Shown here in pieces: positions 23,733 to 32,712 of a stretch of 64,000 bases of DNA (the first letter of the stretch is position 1; each line of letters begins with the position of its first letter). Position numbers and translations under genes: made by a program. Origin of the DNA: Escherichia marmotae. Its GTDB lineage: Bacteria > Pseudomonadota > Gammaproteobacteria > Enterobacterales > Enterobacteriaceae. The stretch lies in contig NZ_CP025979.1 of assembly GCF_002900365.1 (NCBI RefSeq), positions 4,216,001-4,280,000 on the forward strand, given 5' to 3'. Under the pieces are notes generated by a model. It worked only from the letters and a program-made list of their open reading frames with translations, did no database searches and had not been told where the DNA came from.

Positions 23733-25151
23733 TCACTCTTCCTCTGTAAATTCGGGTTCAGTTTGTGGGTAGAAATAACGGTACTGATAATGAATTTGCG
23801 CGCGGGCTTCTTCCGGGCTGTTAAATTCCCCTACGCCATACCAGCCAAACAGCGCAGCTCCTGCGACGGTCGTTTCGGCATCGTCGAGAACTTTTACCGG
23901 AATATCAAGCACATTGGCTTTAATCTGATTCCACAATGTGTTGCGACTTCCGCCACCGACTAACAACAATTCAGAGGCTTTAAAGTGGCCGATTTTTTCC
24001 AGCATCTGTAGATTGCGCTGTAACTGCGCGGTTAACCCTTCCAGCGCCGCGCGATAGAAATGCCCCCGCGTGGTATTGAGCGTCACTCCTTGCCAGCCTG
24101 CGTCCTGACATGACAATAAATCACACTGCATTTTCACGCCGTCCGCGCCCGGTGGGATCAGACGAGCTTCTTCAATCAGCATTTGCCACGGAGTTTCAGT
24201 AGTCCATAACAGTTTTCTCACCCATTCCAGCACACCGGATGCCAGCCATTGCATACCCGGGTTATACAAACCTGCCTGGCTGTCCAGTTCACAGGTAGAA
24301 CCGGCGTACTGACTAAGCAGTGAAGTATCAACCTGCGCGCTGCGAACCATTAAAATTTCCCATGTACCGGAAGAGAGCACGGGTTCATTTTGTTCGGCAC
24401 CCGCGCCAAAAAGGGCGAACTGAGTATCGTGACCCGCGGAGATCACCGGTATGCCAACGGGTAAGCCGAGCATTGCTGCGGCGCTGTTCTGTAGTGTGCC
24501 AATCTGTTCACCCGCTTCCACCAGACGAGGGAAGAGTCGGCGTGGAATACCGGTGGCTTGTAAAATTTGCGGACTGAAATCGCGTTGCTGGATATCCAGC
24601 ATCTGGCTGGTTCCGGCCATGGTGATATCAGTAGTGAATTCGCCGGTTAAACGGTGGTTAATCAGCGACGAAATAAAGAGCCAGGCGTGCGCGCGTTCCA
24701 GCAGTTGTGGATGGTTTTCTTTCAACCATACCAGCTTATATAACGTGTTGAAACTAAAGGCTCCTATGCCAGAAATGGCCTGCAACTGCTGTGCGGAGAT
24801 CAACCGTTCAATATTGTCCATTACCGCCGCCGTTCGCGGACATTTCCAGCTAATGACCGGATAGAGCAGATTTCCTTGCTTATCAACCAGAGCGCCGTCC
24901 ACACCAAAGGTCGTTACGGCGATACCGCGGATGTGGTATTCAGCCAGTTCACTGTTGATTTGCCGACAGCAATCAGCGAAGCGTTGCAAAATAGCGTCTA
25001 AAGACCACTGGTGCCAGGTGTTGTTTTCCATCGCGATATCGCTGGCATTAGGCGTTGAGGCGCGGGCAACAATTTTTCCCTGCCGATTAACCGCGATGGC
25101 CCTGACATTGGTCGCGCCACAGTCGAGTACCAGGATAACTTCTTGTTTCAT
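23733..25151 (-). CDS. fucK: L-fuculokinase
   Basis: A FGGY-family kinase that phosphorylates L-fuculose (and D-ribulose) at O1. I start at the ATG with AGGAG six bases upstream (472 residues, MKQEVILVLDCGATNVRAIA); an upstream ATG adds ten residues. Motifs seen: N-terminal phosphate loop LDCGATNVRAIAV, the FGGY signatures HDTQFALFGAG and SGTWEILMV, and LLLVGGGSRNTLWNQI near the C-terminus. Third enzyme of the fuc pathway after FucU/FucI; FucA is encoded on the other side of the locus. Confidence 0.96.
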   Translation of the reverse strand: MKQEVILVLDCGATNVRAIAVNRQGKIVARASTPNASDIAMENNTWHQWSLDAILQRFADCCRQINSELAEYHIRGIAVTTFGVDGALVDKQGNLLYPVISWKCPRTAAVMDNIERLISAQQLQAISGIGAFSFNTLYKLVWLKENHPQLLERAHAWLFISSLINHRLTGEFTTDITMAGTSQMLDIQQRDFSPQILQATGIPRRLFPRLVEAGEQIGTLQNSAAAMLGLPVGIPVISAGHDTQFALFGAGAEQNEPVLSSGTWEILMVRSAQVDTSLLSQYAGSTCELDSQAGLYNPGMQWLASGVLEWVRKLLWTTETPWQMLIEEARLIPPGADGVKMQCDLLSCQDAGWQGVTLNTTRGHFYRAALEGLTAQLQRNLQMLEKIGHFKASELLLVGGGSRNTLWNQIKANVLDIPVKVLDDAETTVAGAALFGWYGVGEFNSPEEARAQIHYQYRYFYPQTEPEFTEEE

Positions 25152-25259
25152 AATCGCTCCTGCAATATAGCCGGATAACATTGCTTATCCGGCTAACCAC
25201 TCTTGCTTGTTCAGGCCCGGTAGCCGGAGCGACCGGGCATCACATCAGGGAGTAATGTA

Positions 25260-27035
25260 TTAACGCTTGTACAACGGACCGTAGTTCTGGCAAGCGCGGT
25301 AATCCTGGCCTTCAATATCCATGCCGTGCGCGGCCCAGGCAGAAGGACGATACACTTTTGTCTCTTCAACGTTGTGCATACATACCGGGATCCGCAGCAT
25401 TGAGGCGAGAGTGATAAAGTCTGCGCCGACGTGGCCGATGGTCAGAACGCCGTGGTTAGCGCCCCAGTTCGCCATTACCGAGTACACATCCGTAAACGGC
25501 CCTTTGCCGGTGAGGCGCGGTGCAAACCAGGTGGTTGGCCAGGTTGAGTTGGTGCGTTTGTTGAGGATGTCATGCACATCCTTCGGCAACTCCACACTCC
25601 AGCCTTCCGCGATTTGCAGTACCGGTCCCAGGCCTTTAATAATGTTGACTCGAGTCATGGTGAACGGGACGCCGCCTTCAGTGAGGAAGCGGGAAGAGTA
25701 ACCGCCGCCACGGAAATATTCGTGGATCGCCGGGCACCATTCGGTAGCGGCGAGGCAAGCGTCAGCCTCTTGCTGGGAGATTTCCCAGTGCGGCTTCATC
25801 GTCGGTTTTCCTTCGCTGTCGCGTTGTTTACAGGAACCGTCCAGCGCAGCAGAACCGGAGTTGATCAAATGGATGATGCCGTGTTCTGCCAGCCCGTCCA
25901 GTTTATGCCCCGTTACGCGCTCAATTGCTTCAGGTGACCAGTAGGTACGCACATCGGCAAATACCTGAGCGGTGCCGGTGAGCTGGTGACCCATTAGCAT
26001 TGCCACGCCGTTAAGACTGTCGTTTTCGGTAGCCACGACAAAGGGTTCGCGCACGCCATTCCAGTCAAATGAACTGTTGAGGATCGCTTCGGCGGTGTCG
26101 CCATTTGGATATTGATCGGTCCAGTGACGTTGTCCCTGGAAGCCCGCCGCAATGGCGTTGTAGCCAAGAGATTCTTCCACGCGACCGATATCAGCCAATT
26201 TGCTGTTGCCTTGCATCATGTCGCGGATACACATTGCCATCAGCAAACTTTCGCGCAGAACTGCGCGGCTTTGTTCGGCATTGCGTTGATATTGTTTGTT
26301 ATTTTCATCTTCGCCATAGCGGAAGTTTTTATCAGCCCAGGCCAGCGCCATTTCCAGTTCTGCTTCGTCGTAAATCTTCTGATCAATACGGCGACGCAGT
26401 TCGGTCATATCCACCGCCTGGACTTTCATTCCCAGCCAGGATTCAAAGAAGTTGTGGTCAACGATGGAACCGGCGATCCCCATCGAAACGCCGCCCAGTG
26501 ACAGATAGCTTTTACCTTTCATACTGGCGACTGCCAAACCGGCACGGGCAAAGCGCAGCAGTTTTTCTTCAACGTCGGCAGGAATCGATGTGTCATCGGC
26601 ATCCTGAACGTCATGGCCGTAAATGGAGAATGCCGGGATACCTTTCTGACTGTGAGCTGCCAGGGCTGCGGCGAGGTAAACAGCGCCCGGGCGTTCAGTG
26701 CCGTTAAAGCCCCAAATGGCTTTCGGACGGGTAGGGTCCATGTCGATGGTTTCACTGCCATAGCACCAGCAAGGCGTTACCGTAATGGTGAGGCCTACAT
26801 TCTGGCTGCTGAATTTTTCTTCGCAGGCGGCGGCTTCAGCCATCCCCGCGATACAGGTATCGGAAATGACACACTCGACGGCAGCACCGCAGGCATGGCG
26901 CAGTTTCTCGGTTAGCAGTGCGGCCGTGGCTTTCGCCATATTCATTGTTTGTTCTTCAAGCGACTCACGAACACCCATGCGACGACCGTCAATAACCGGG
27001 CGGATACCAATTTTCGGTAACGTATTAATTTTCAT
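25260..27035 (-). CDS. fucI: L-fucose isomerase
   Basis: A Mn-dependent hexameric isomerase, L-fucose to L-fuculose; it also converts D-arabinose to D-ribulose. The 591 residues agree with K-12 as I recall it except at the extreme N-terminus (MKINTLPKIGIRP here, MKKISLPKIGIRP in K-12). Metal ligands lie in VVATENDSLNG, ADVRTYWSPEA and NWGANHGVLTIGHVG. In K-12 fucP precedes fucI in the same operon; here fucI is the first gene and faces an unrelated ABC-transporter operon. Confidence 0.97.
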   Translation of the reverse strand: MKINTLPKIGIRPVIDGRRMGVRESLEEQTMNMAKATAALLTEKLRHACGAAVECVISDTCIAGMAEAAACEEKFSSQNVGLTITVTPCWCYGSETIDMDPTRPKAIWGFNGTERPGAVYLAAALAAHSQKGIPAFSIYGHDVQDADDTSIPADVEEKLLRFARAGLAVASMKGKSYLSLGGVSMGIAGSIVDHNFFESWLGMKVQAVDMTELRRRIDQKIYDEAELEMALAWADKNFRYGEDENNKQYQRNAEQSRAVLRESLLMAMCIRDMMQGNSKLADIGRVEESLGYNAIAAGFQGQRHWTDQYPNGDTAEAILNSSFDWNGVREPFVVATENDSLNGVAMLMGHQLTGTAQVFADVRTYWSPEAIERVTGHKLDGLAEHGIIHLINSGSAALDGSCKQRDSEGKPTMKPHWEISQQEADACLAATEWCPAIHEYFRGGGYSSRFLTEGGVPFTMTRVNIIKGLGPVLQIAEGWSVELPKDVHDILNKRTNSTWPTTWFAPRLTGKGPFTDVYSVMANWGANHGVLTIGHVGADFITLASMLRIPVCMHNVEETKVYRPSAWAAHGMDIEGQDYRACQNYGPLYKR

Positions 27036-27116
27036 CAGGATTCCTCATCTCGCTTTATTGGCGCTCTGCTAAGGCGGAGAAAGGAACCACCGAAGCAGTA
27101 ATATTGATTATTAGTT

Positions 27117-27132
27117 GCTAGCTCGAGTTAGC
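27117..27132. promoter_or_regulatory. Palindromic operator 1, fucI-proximal
   Basis: GCTAGCTCGAGTTAGC, one base from perfect dyad symmetry with a central CTCGAG. It repeats the sequence at 27357-27372 exactly 240 bp away. LacI-family regulators typically bind such 16-bp palindromes with central CG, and one is encoded at 32.7 kb. It lies about 80 bp upstream of fucI. Confidence 0.75.
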
Positions 27133-27176
27133 TTAGGTATGTAGGCTTTTTGTGTACAACTTTTTTCTTGTTGAAA

Positions 27177-27192
27177 TGTGAGGGGCTTCACG
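27177..27192. promoter_or_regulatory. Strong candidate CRP site in the fucI/ABC divergent region
   Basis: TGTGA-GGGGCT-TCACG has nine of ten consensus half-site bases with correct 6-bp spacing. It lies between the two operators, as expected for a glucose-repressed sugar system. Confidence 0.65.
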
Positions 27193-27356
27193 AGAAGTGG
27201 TTAAAATTCGATCTCTGTCAAATTATTATTTGGTGAGATAAAAACTAATATTGTTAATAATCATTGAGTTATGAGATTTTGGTGGTTATGCATCACAGTT
27301 TTACCTCAAATTATTTGGCTAATTTGTATACCTAAAATAGCCTTTAAAAGGTGAAC

Positions 27357-27372
27357 GCTAACTCGAGTTAGC
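27357..27372. promoter_or_regulatory. Palindromic operator 2, ABC-operon-proximal
   Basis: GCTAACTCGAGTTAGC, a perfect 16-bp palindrome. It lies about 130 bp upstream of the ABC ATPase gene. With operator 1 it brackets the divergent promoters; 240 bp is close to 23 helical turns, compatible with looping by a dimer-of-dimers repressor. The rest of 27036-27504 is AT-rich control sequence without a gene. Confidence 0.8.
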
Positions 27373-27504
27373 AAAATGCGAAAAATAAATTGATGCGATG
27401 AATGTCCATTCAAACGTTATTCGTATCACAGTGAAGAGGGCTTTAGTAGCGACATTTATGTCGTACTTCACATTTTCAGTTTCTGATTATTGAGGAAAGC
27501 GGCA

Positions 27505-29004
27505 ATGTCCGAAACATTTTTGCAAATGAAGCATATCACCAAACGCTTTCCAGGCGTGTTGGCGCTTAATGATGTGCAATTTACTCTACGCCGGGGCGAA
27601 GTTCATGCACTATTAGGTGAAAATGGCGCAGGAAAATCTACCCTAATGAAAATTTTGTCGGGTGTTTATCAACCTGACGAAGGTGAAATAGTTTTTGAAG
27701 ATCAATCTGTCTCATTTTCTGAGCCGTTAAGTGCGCAGCGTGTTGGTATTACTATTATTCATCAGGAATTTAATTTATTTCCTGATCTTACAGTGGAAGA
27801 AAATATTTTTATCGGTAGGGAGTTTTGTAAAAAAAATCGCTGGCGTCTGGATGAAAAACAGCAACGTCAGGCGACGATTGAGATTTTGCAAAAATTAAAT
27901 TTGGCAATTTCACCAGATACTCTGGTTGCCGACCTTACAGTAGCTCAGCAGCAGATGGTAGAAATTGCCAAGGCCATTTCAGTTAACGCAAAGATTCTCA
28001 TTATGGATGAACCTACTGCAGCGCTAACAGAAACAGAAATTGAAAGTTTATTTCGTGTCACCCGATTATTGAAAGAACAGGGCACTGGGATTGTTTATAT
28101 CTCCCACCGTCTGGAAGAGTTGGCGCTCATTGCCGATCGCGCGACCGTAATGCGTGATGGTCAGTATATCAATACTGTGGATTATGAATGCGTAAAAATA
28201 AGTGACTTGATTGCCATGATGGTGGGGCGCGATTTAGGAAATATCTATCCCCGTCGCGAAGCGCTACAGCAGCGGATTCCGGTACTGGAGGTAAATGGAC
28301 TGACGCGTAAAGGCGTGCTGAACGATATTGATTTCACGCTCTATCGAGGTGAGATCCTCGGCTTTGCCGGTCTGATGGGGGCTGGTCGTACTGAGCTTGC
28401 GCGCGCGATTTTTGGGGCGGACTCCATTGATAGCGGAACGCTAATATTGAATGGTAAAGAAATCGTTATCAAAGATATTTCAGATGCAATTCAGCAAGGG
28501 ATCAGTTATCTGACGGAAGACCGTAAAAAAGAGGGGCTGGCGCTTAACTTGTCTGTCGAGCGAAATATTATGCTAGGAAATTATCCTGAATATTCCGACC
28601 GTTTTGGGAATGTTGATTCACATCGTTGTCAGCAAACCAGTGAACAACAAGTGAAGGCCTTAAGAATTAAAACCCCACATCTTGAACAGGCTGCAGTAAA
28701 TCTAAGTGGAGGAAACCAGCAAAAAATTATTATTGCGCGCTGGGTATGTAAAGATACTGATATTTTAATCTTCGACGAACCTACTCGCGGTATTGATGTT
28801 GGTGCCAAACTGGAAATCTACGAGTTAATGAATCGTCTCGTGGCTAAAGGGAAATCAATTATCATGATCTCCTCTGAATTGCCGGAAGTGTTAGGAATGT
28901 GCGACCGTATTTTAGTGATGCGTAGTGGTCGAATTACCGGCGAGCTTAGTGCAAATGAAGCCACGCAAGAAAAAATTATGCAATACGCGACGTTAGAGGA
29001 TTAA
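27505..29004 (+). CDS. Sugar ABC importer, ATP-binding subunit (RbsA/AraG type)
   Basis: A 499-residue double-ATPase that powers uptake of a monosaccharide from the periplasm. The ATG follows GAGGAAAG. First half: Walker A GENGAGKST (38-46), Walker B LIMDEPTAAL. Second half: degenerate Walker A GLMGAGRTELA, signature LSGGNQQKIIIARW and Walker B ILIFDEPTRGIDVGA, the standard RbsA-like asymmetry. First gene of an operon with permease, binding protein, kinase and regulator; the permease starts 3 bp after its stop. The 5' half is AT-richer than the flanking fuc genes. The block is not in the K-12 fuc locus, which suggests horizontal acquisition. Substrate is inferred as fucose or arabinose-like. 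Confidence 0.9.
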   Translation: MSETFLQMKHITKRFPGVLALNDVQFTLRRGEVHALLGENGAGKSTLMKILSGVYQPDEGEIVFEDQSVSFSEPLSAQRVGITIIHQEFNLFPDLTVEENIFIGREFCKKNRWRLDEKQQRQATIEILQKLNLAISPDTLVADLTVAQQQMVEIAKAISVNAKILIMDEPTAALTETEIESLFRVTRLLKEQGTGIVYISHRLEELALIADRATVMRDGQYINTVDYECVKISDLIAMMVGRDLGNIYPRREALQQRIPVLEVNGLTRKGVLNDIDFTLYRGEILGFAGLMGAGRTELARAIFGADSIDSGTLILNGKEIVIKDISDAIQQGISYLTEDRKKEGLALNLSVERNIMLGNYPEYSDRFGNVDSHRCQQTSEQQVKALRIKTPHLEQAAVNLSGGNQQKIIIARWVCKDTDILIFDEPTRGIDVGAKLEIYELMNRLVAKGKSIIMISSELPEVLGMCDRILVMRSGRITGELSANEATQEKIMQYATLED

Positions 29005-29007
29005 ATT

Positions 29008-29991
29008 ATGACTATCTCTGTAACCTCTTCAGACAGCAATAATAAGAAAATAAAAATCAATAAGGAATTATTGATGCGTCTGGCGCCATTATTCAGCCTG
29101 ATTATTTTAGTGCTGTTTTTTAGCTTCAGTTCGCCCTTTTTCTTTAATACCGAAAATATCATGACGATTGCTCTGCAAACGTCGGTAATTGGCATCATGG
29201 CCATTGGAGTCACTTTTGTCATTATTACCGCAGGCATCGATCTATCACTGGGTTCCGTGGTGGCTTTTTCTGGTGTCGCCGTGGGTATTTGCGCCACGCT
29301 GGGACTGCCGCTGCCTGTTTGTATTATTGCTGGTGTTTTAGCAGGCGGATTGTGCGGCTATGTGAATGGTTTGCTGGTTACTAAAATGACCATTCCACCG
29401 TTTATCGCTACGTTGGGACTGATGATGTCCGTCAGGGGGATCAATATGGTGATGACCGACGGGCGTGCAATCTATTTTTCCGATTACCCAACGTTCAAAA
29501 CGCTCGCTCAGGGACGCTTATTTGATGTGCTGCCTTATCCTGTTTTCTACCTTGTCATCGTGGCACTTGTCGGCGCTTACATTCTGAAAAAAACCGTTAT
29601 TGGTCGCTATGTCTATGCCGTAGGCAGTAATGAAGTTGCCGCTCATCTTTCAGGTATTAAAGTTCAGCGCGTGAAAATTTTCGTCTATGCCTTCTGCGGC
29701 TTACTAACGGGGATAGCGGGTGTCATTCTGGCATCTCGTCTCAACTCCGGACAACCGACGGTAGGAGTGGGTTATGAGCTGGAGGCTATTGCCGCGGTAG
29801 TGATCGGCGGAACCAGCTTAATGGGTGGTATTGGCACTATTGGCGGCACAATCATTGGCGCTTTCATTATGAGTGTACTGAAAAATGGCCTCAATTTAAT
29901 GGGCGTCTCCCAGTTCTGGCAAATGGTCGCGATGGGTGTAGTTGTAGTCGCAGCCGTTTACCTCGATACATTACGCAAAAAGATTCGTTGA
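29008..29991 (+). CDS. Sugar ABC importer, permease subunit (RbsC type)
   Basis: A 327-residue inner-membrane permease of the branched-chain/ribose class. Hydrophobic helices start at LAPLFSLIILVLFFSFSSPF and continue through TSVIGIMAIGVTFVIITAGI. The family motifs GIDLSLGSVVAFSGV, GYVNGLLVTKMTIPPFIATL, GRYVYAVGSNEVAAHLSGIK (ATPase contact loop) and GYELEAIAAVVIGGTSLMGG are all present. A single permease gene implies a homodimer. The ATG is 3 bp after the ATPase stop. Confidence 0.9.
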   Translation: MTISVTSSDSNNKKIKINKELLMRLAPLFSLIILVLFFSFSSPFFFNTENIMTIALQTSVIGIMAIGVTFVIITAGIDLSLGSVVAFSGVAVGICATLGLPLPVCIIAGVLAGGLCGYVNGLLVTKMTIPPFIATLGLMMSVRGINMVMTDGRAIYFSDYPTFKTLAQGRLFDVLPYPVFYLVIVALVGAYILKKTVIGRYVYAVGSNEVAAHLSGIKVQRVKIFVYAFCGLLTGIAGVILASRLNSGQPTVGVGYELEAIAAVVIGGTSLMGGIGTIGGTIIGAFIMSVLKNGLNLMGVSQFWQMVAMGVVVVAAVYLDTLRKKIR

Positions 29992-30064
29992 CTTAGGCTC
30001 CCTGTTTTATCGGGAAATAACAGCCCTGACGTTAAGGGTGACTCACTCAAAACGGAGTAAAACA

Positions 30065-31015
30065 ATGAAAAACAGGCATTTTGTCTATGCGTTATCTCTG
30101 CTGGCCTGTATGACTTCCAGCGCACTGGCAAAGGATTTGAATCTTCCGGTTGTTAGTAAAGGTTTTCAACATGAATTCTGGCAAACCGTAAAAATGGGCA
30201 CTGAAGCTGCGGCTAAAGAGATGGGTGATAAAACCAGCTATGTTGGCCCGGCTGATGAAACGCAAATAGCCGAGCAGATTCAGTTAGTCGAAAATGCGAT
30301 GGCGCAAAAACCGAATGGCTTGCTCCTGGCTGCCCTCGACGCGAATGCGCTCGCCCCACTGGTAGAAACAGCAAATTCACGCGGTATTAAAGTGGTGACC
30401 TTTGATTCAGGCATCAACTCGGACATTCCGGTGAGTTTTGTCGCGACCAACAACCGTAAAGCAGGGGCACAGGCTGCCGATGCGTTAGCCGCGCAGGTCA
30501 ACAATAAAGGAAAAGTCGGGATTATCGCGCATGTAGCAGGAACTTCTTCCGCCATTGAACGCTCGGAAGGCTTCATGGAACGGATGAAAGAAAAATATCC
30601 TGACATCAAAGTATTACCCGTTCAGTACAGCGATGGTGATCCCCAAAAAGCGATGGATAAAACTATCGACATGATCCAGGCCAACCCCGATCTTGCGGGG
30701 ATCTATGGCACCAATGAAGGTTCAACGCTCGGGGTGGCGAATGCCATTGATAGCCAGAATCTGAAAGGTAAGGTGAAGGTCATTGGTTTTGATAGTACAG
30801 AAGCGATTATTAACTTCCTGAAGAACGGCGTCATTCAGGGCTTTGTTGTTCAGGATGCATACCAGATTGGCTATCAGGGGATCAAAACCTTGAATGCGGC
30901 CCTCTCAGGACAACCCGTTGAAAAAGAGATCGATATTCCCGTGAAATTTGTGAATACCGAGAACATTAACACGCCAGAAATCGACAAACTGCTACACCCA
31001 TTTGGTAAGAAATAA
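30065..31015 (+). CDS. Sugar ABC importer, periplasmic binding protein (RbsB type)
   Basis: A 316-residue secreted binding protein: signal peptide MKNRHFVYALSLLACMTSSA then LA-KD (cleavage near 22), followed by a Peripla_BP_4 fold (LPVVSKGFQHEFWQTVKMG; ETQIAEQIQLVENAMAQKPN; TFDSGINSDIPVSFVATNN; GIYGTNEGSTLGVANAI; VIGFDSTEAIINFLKNG). I chose the ATG after GGAGTAAAACA; a start nine codons upstream would precede the signal. A 73-bp gap after the permease holds a small hairpin (GGCTCCCTG...CGGGAA), often used to raise binding-protein expression. Ligand unknown. Confidence 0.9.
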   Translation: MKNRHFVYALSLLACMTSSALAKDLNLPVVSKGFQHEFWQTVKMGTEAAAKEMGDKTSYVGPADETQIAEQIQLVENAMAQKPNGLLLAALDANALAPLVETANSRGIKVVTFDSGINSDIPVSFVATNNRKAGAQAADALAAQVNNKGKVGIIAHVAGTSSAIERSEGFMERMKEKYPDIKVLPVQYSDGDPQKAMDKTIDMIQANPDLAGIYGTNEGSTLGVANAIDSQNLKGKVKVIGFDSTEAIINFLKNGVIQGFVVQDAYQIGYQGIKTLNAALSGQPVEKEIDIPVKFVNTENINTPEIDKLLHPFGKK

Positions 31016-31067
31016 AAAATTGGGGGTGAACTTTCATCCCCGTTATCTCCAGCGTCAGGGAGGCTTT

Positions 31068-32645
31068 ATGCACAACGGTTATTTTCTCGGTGTCGATGTC
31101 GGATCGGCCAGTGTCAGAGCGGGAGTTTACTGTGCCAATGGCCGCAGGTTGGCATTTGCCACTGCGCCTGTCTCCCAGTTTCGCCCGGGCGGCGAGCGTG
31201 TCGAACAGTCTTCGGCTGAGATCTGGCAACAGGTCTGTAAAACGGTGAAAGAGGCGACAGCTCTGGCGGGCATCCCCGTTTCCGCGATTTGCTCGCTGGG
31301 TTTTGATGCTACCTGTTCGCTGGTTGTTCTTGATGGACAAGGCAAAGGTTTAGCGGTCTCGCCCAGCGGACCTGCGAATCAGGACATCATTATGTGGATG
31401 GATCATCGCGCAACAGCCGAGGCGGCGCAGATTAACGCGACGAAGGATCCCGCATTGCGCTACGTTGGCGGCGAAGTGAGTGTCGAGATGGAGCTACCAA
31501 AGTTACGTTGGTTGAAGACACATCTACCACAAACCTGGCAGGCCGCTCATCGCTTTTTCGATCTGGCGGATTTTCTGGTCTGGAAAGCAACAGGGCGAGA
31601 CGTCGCGGGATTGTGCACGCTAACGTGTAAATGGAATTATCTGGCTCATGAGCAACGCTTTAGCCATAACTTACTGGAATCGATAGACCTGACGGACATG
31701 CTTGAAAGAATTCCCGCCGAAATTCTTCCGCCAGGCGCTGCCGTGGGAACGTTAACTGCCACTGCTGCTGAAGAATTGGGATTAACGACCAATGTTATAG
31801 TGGCCAGTGGCTTGATTGATGCTCATGCCGGTGGTGTGGCGCTGGTTGGCGCGCAGCCATCAGGTACGCTGGCAGTGATAAGCGGAACGTCGAATTGCCA
31901 TATGTTGTGCAGTGAAAAAGAGATATTTACCCCTGGCGTCTGGGGGCCATACTGGTCGGCCATGCTGCCAAATTACTGGCTAACCGAAGGTGGGCAAAGC
32001 GCCGCAGGGGCGCTGGTGGAGTGGACGCTTCAGGAGTCCGGGGCAAGCGCAAATCTCTTTAACAAGGCGCAACAACGCGGGTGCCATCCGATTCAACTGA
32101 TTAATGAATGGGTAGCCGCCCTGGAAAATAACGAGTCTGAACCTACACGAAATTTACATGTGCTTGCCGATCATCACGGCAACCGTTCGCCACGAGCACG
32201 GCCCGATGCCAGAGGCAGTGTCTATGGTTTAACGCTGGAGCGTGGAGAAAATCAACTCGCGCGACTTTACCTTGCGACTTTACAGGCAATAGCCTTTGGC
32301 ACCAGACATATTATTGAAACTCTAAGGGAAAATGGGCATACCATTACCCAATTAACGTTATGTGGTGGTGCAACGCACAACCCCTTGTGGCTACGCGAAT
32401 ATGCAGACGTGACAAGCTGCGATATCCACCTGATGCAAGAAGAAGATGCCGTTACGTTGGGCGCAGCAATTAGCGGTGCTGTTGCCAGCGGAGCATGGCG
32501 TAATTTTTCATCCGCATGTAAAGCAATGGTTGAGGCCGGCGAGGTTATTCGGGCAAACCCACAACGCCGTGAATTTTTAGAACGTAAATACCAGGTTTAC
32601 CTGACGCTTTGGGATCAACAACAGGTAGTTAACCAACTGATGTAA
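31068..32645 (+). CDS. FGGY-family pentulose kinase, D-ribulokinase-like
   Basis: A 525-residue carbohydrate kinase starting MHNGYFLGVDVGSASVRAGV after GGGAGG. Motifs typical of the ribulokinase branch are MWMDHRATAEA, ASGLIDAHAGGVALVG, ISGTSNCHML, LADHHGNRSPRARPDARGSV and LTLCGGATHNPLW. This branch phosphorylates D-ribulose (or related pentuloses) at O5; substrate is inferred from similarity only. It is distinct from FucK, which is much shorter and acts at O1. Its presence beside FucI, which makes D-ribulose from D-arabinose, suggests a second exit into the pentose phosphate pathway. It follows the binding-protein gene by 52 bp. Confidence 0.85.
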   Translation: MHNGYFLGVDVGSASVRAGVYCANGRRLAFATAPVSQFRPGGERVEQSSAEIWQQVCKTVKEATALAGIPVSAICSLGFDATCSLVVLDGQGKGLAVSPSGPANQDIIMWMDHRATAEAAQINATKDPALRYVGGEVSVEMELPKLRWLKTHLPQTWQAAHRFFDLADFLVWKATGRDVAGLCTLTCKWNYLAHEQRFSHNLLESIDLTDMLERIPAEILPPGAAVGTLTATAAEELGLTTNVIVASGLIDAHAGGVALVGAQPSGTLAVISGTSNCHMLCSEKEIFTPGVWGPYWSAMLPNYWLTEGGQSAAGALVEWTLQESGASANLFNKAQQRGCHPIQLINEWVAALENNESEPTRNLHVLADHHGNRSPRARPDARGSVYGLTLERGENQLARLYLATLQAIAFGTRHIIETLRENGHTITQLTLCGGATHNPLWLREYADVTSCDIHLMQEEDAVTLGAAISGAVASGAWRNFSSACKAMVEAGEVIRANPQRREFLERKYQVYLTLWDQQQVVNQLM

Positions 32646-32712
32646 TAAGACAAAAGTTAAAAATACTTTTATGATTGTGATTTGACGTCTGGATGTTAAC
32701 TGGGAAAGACCT

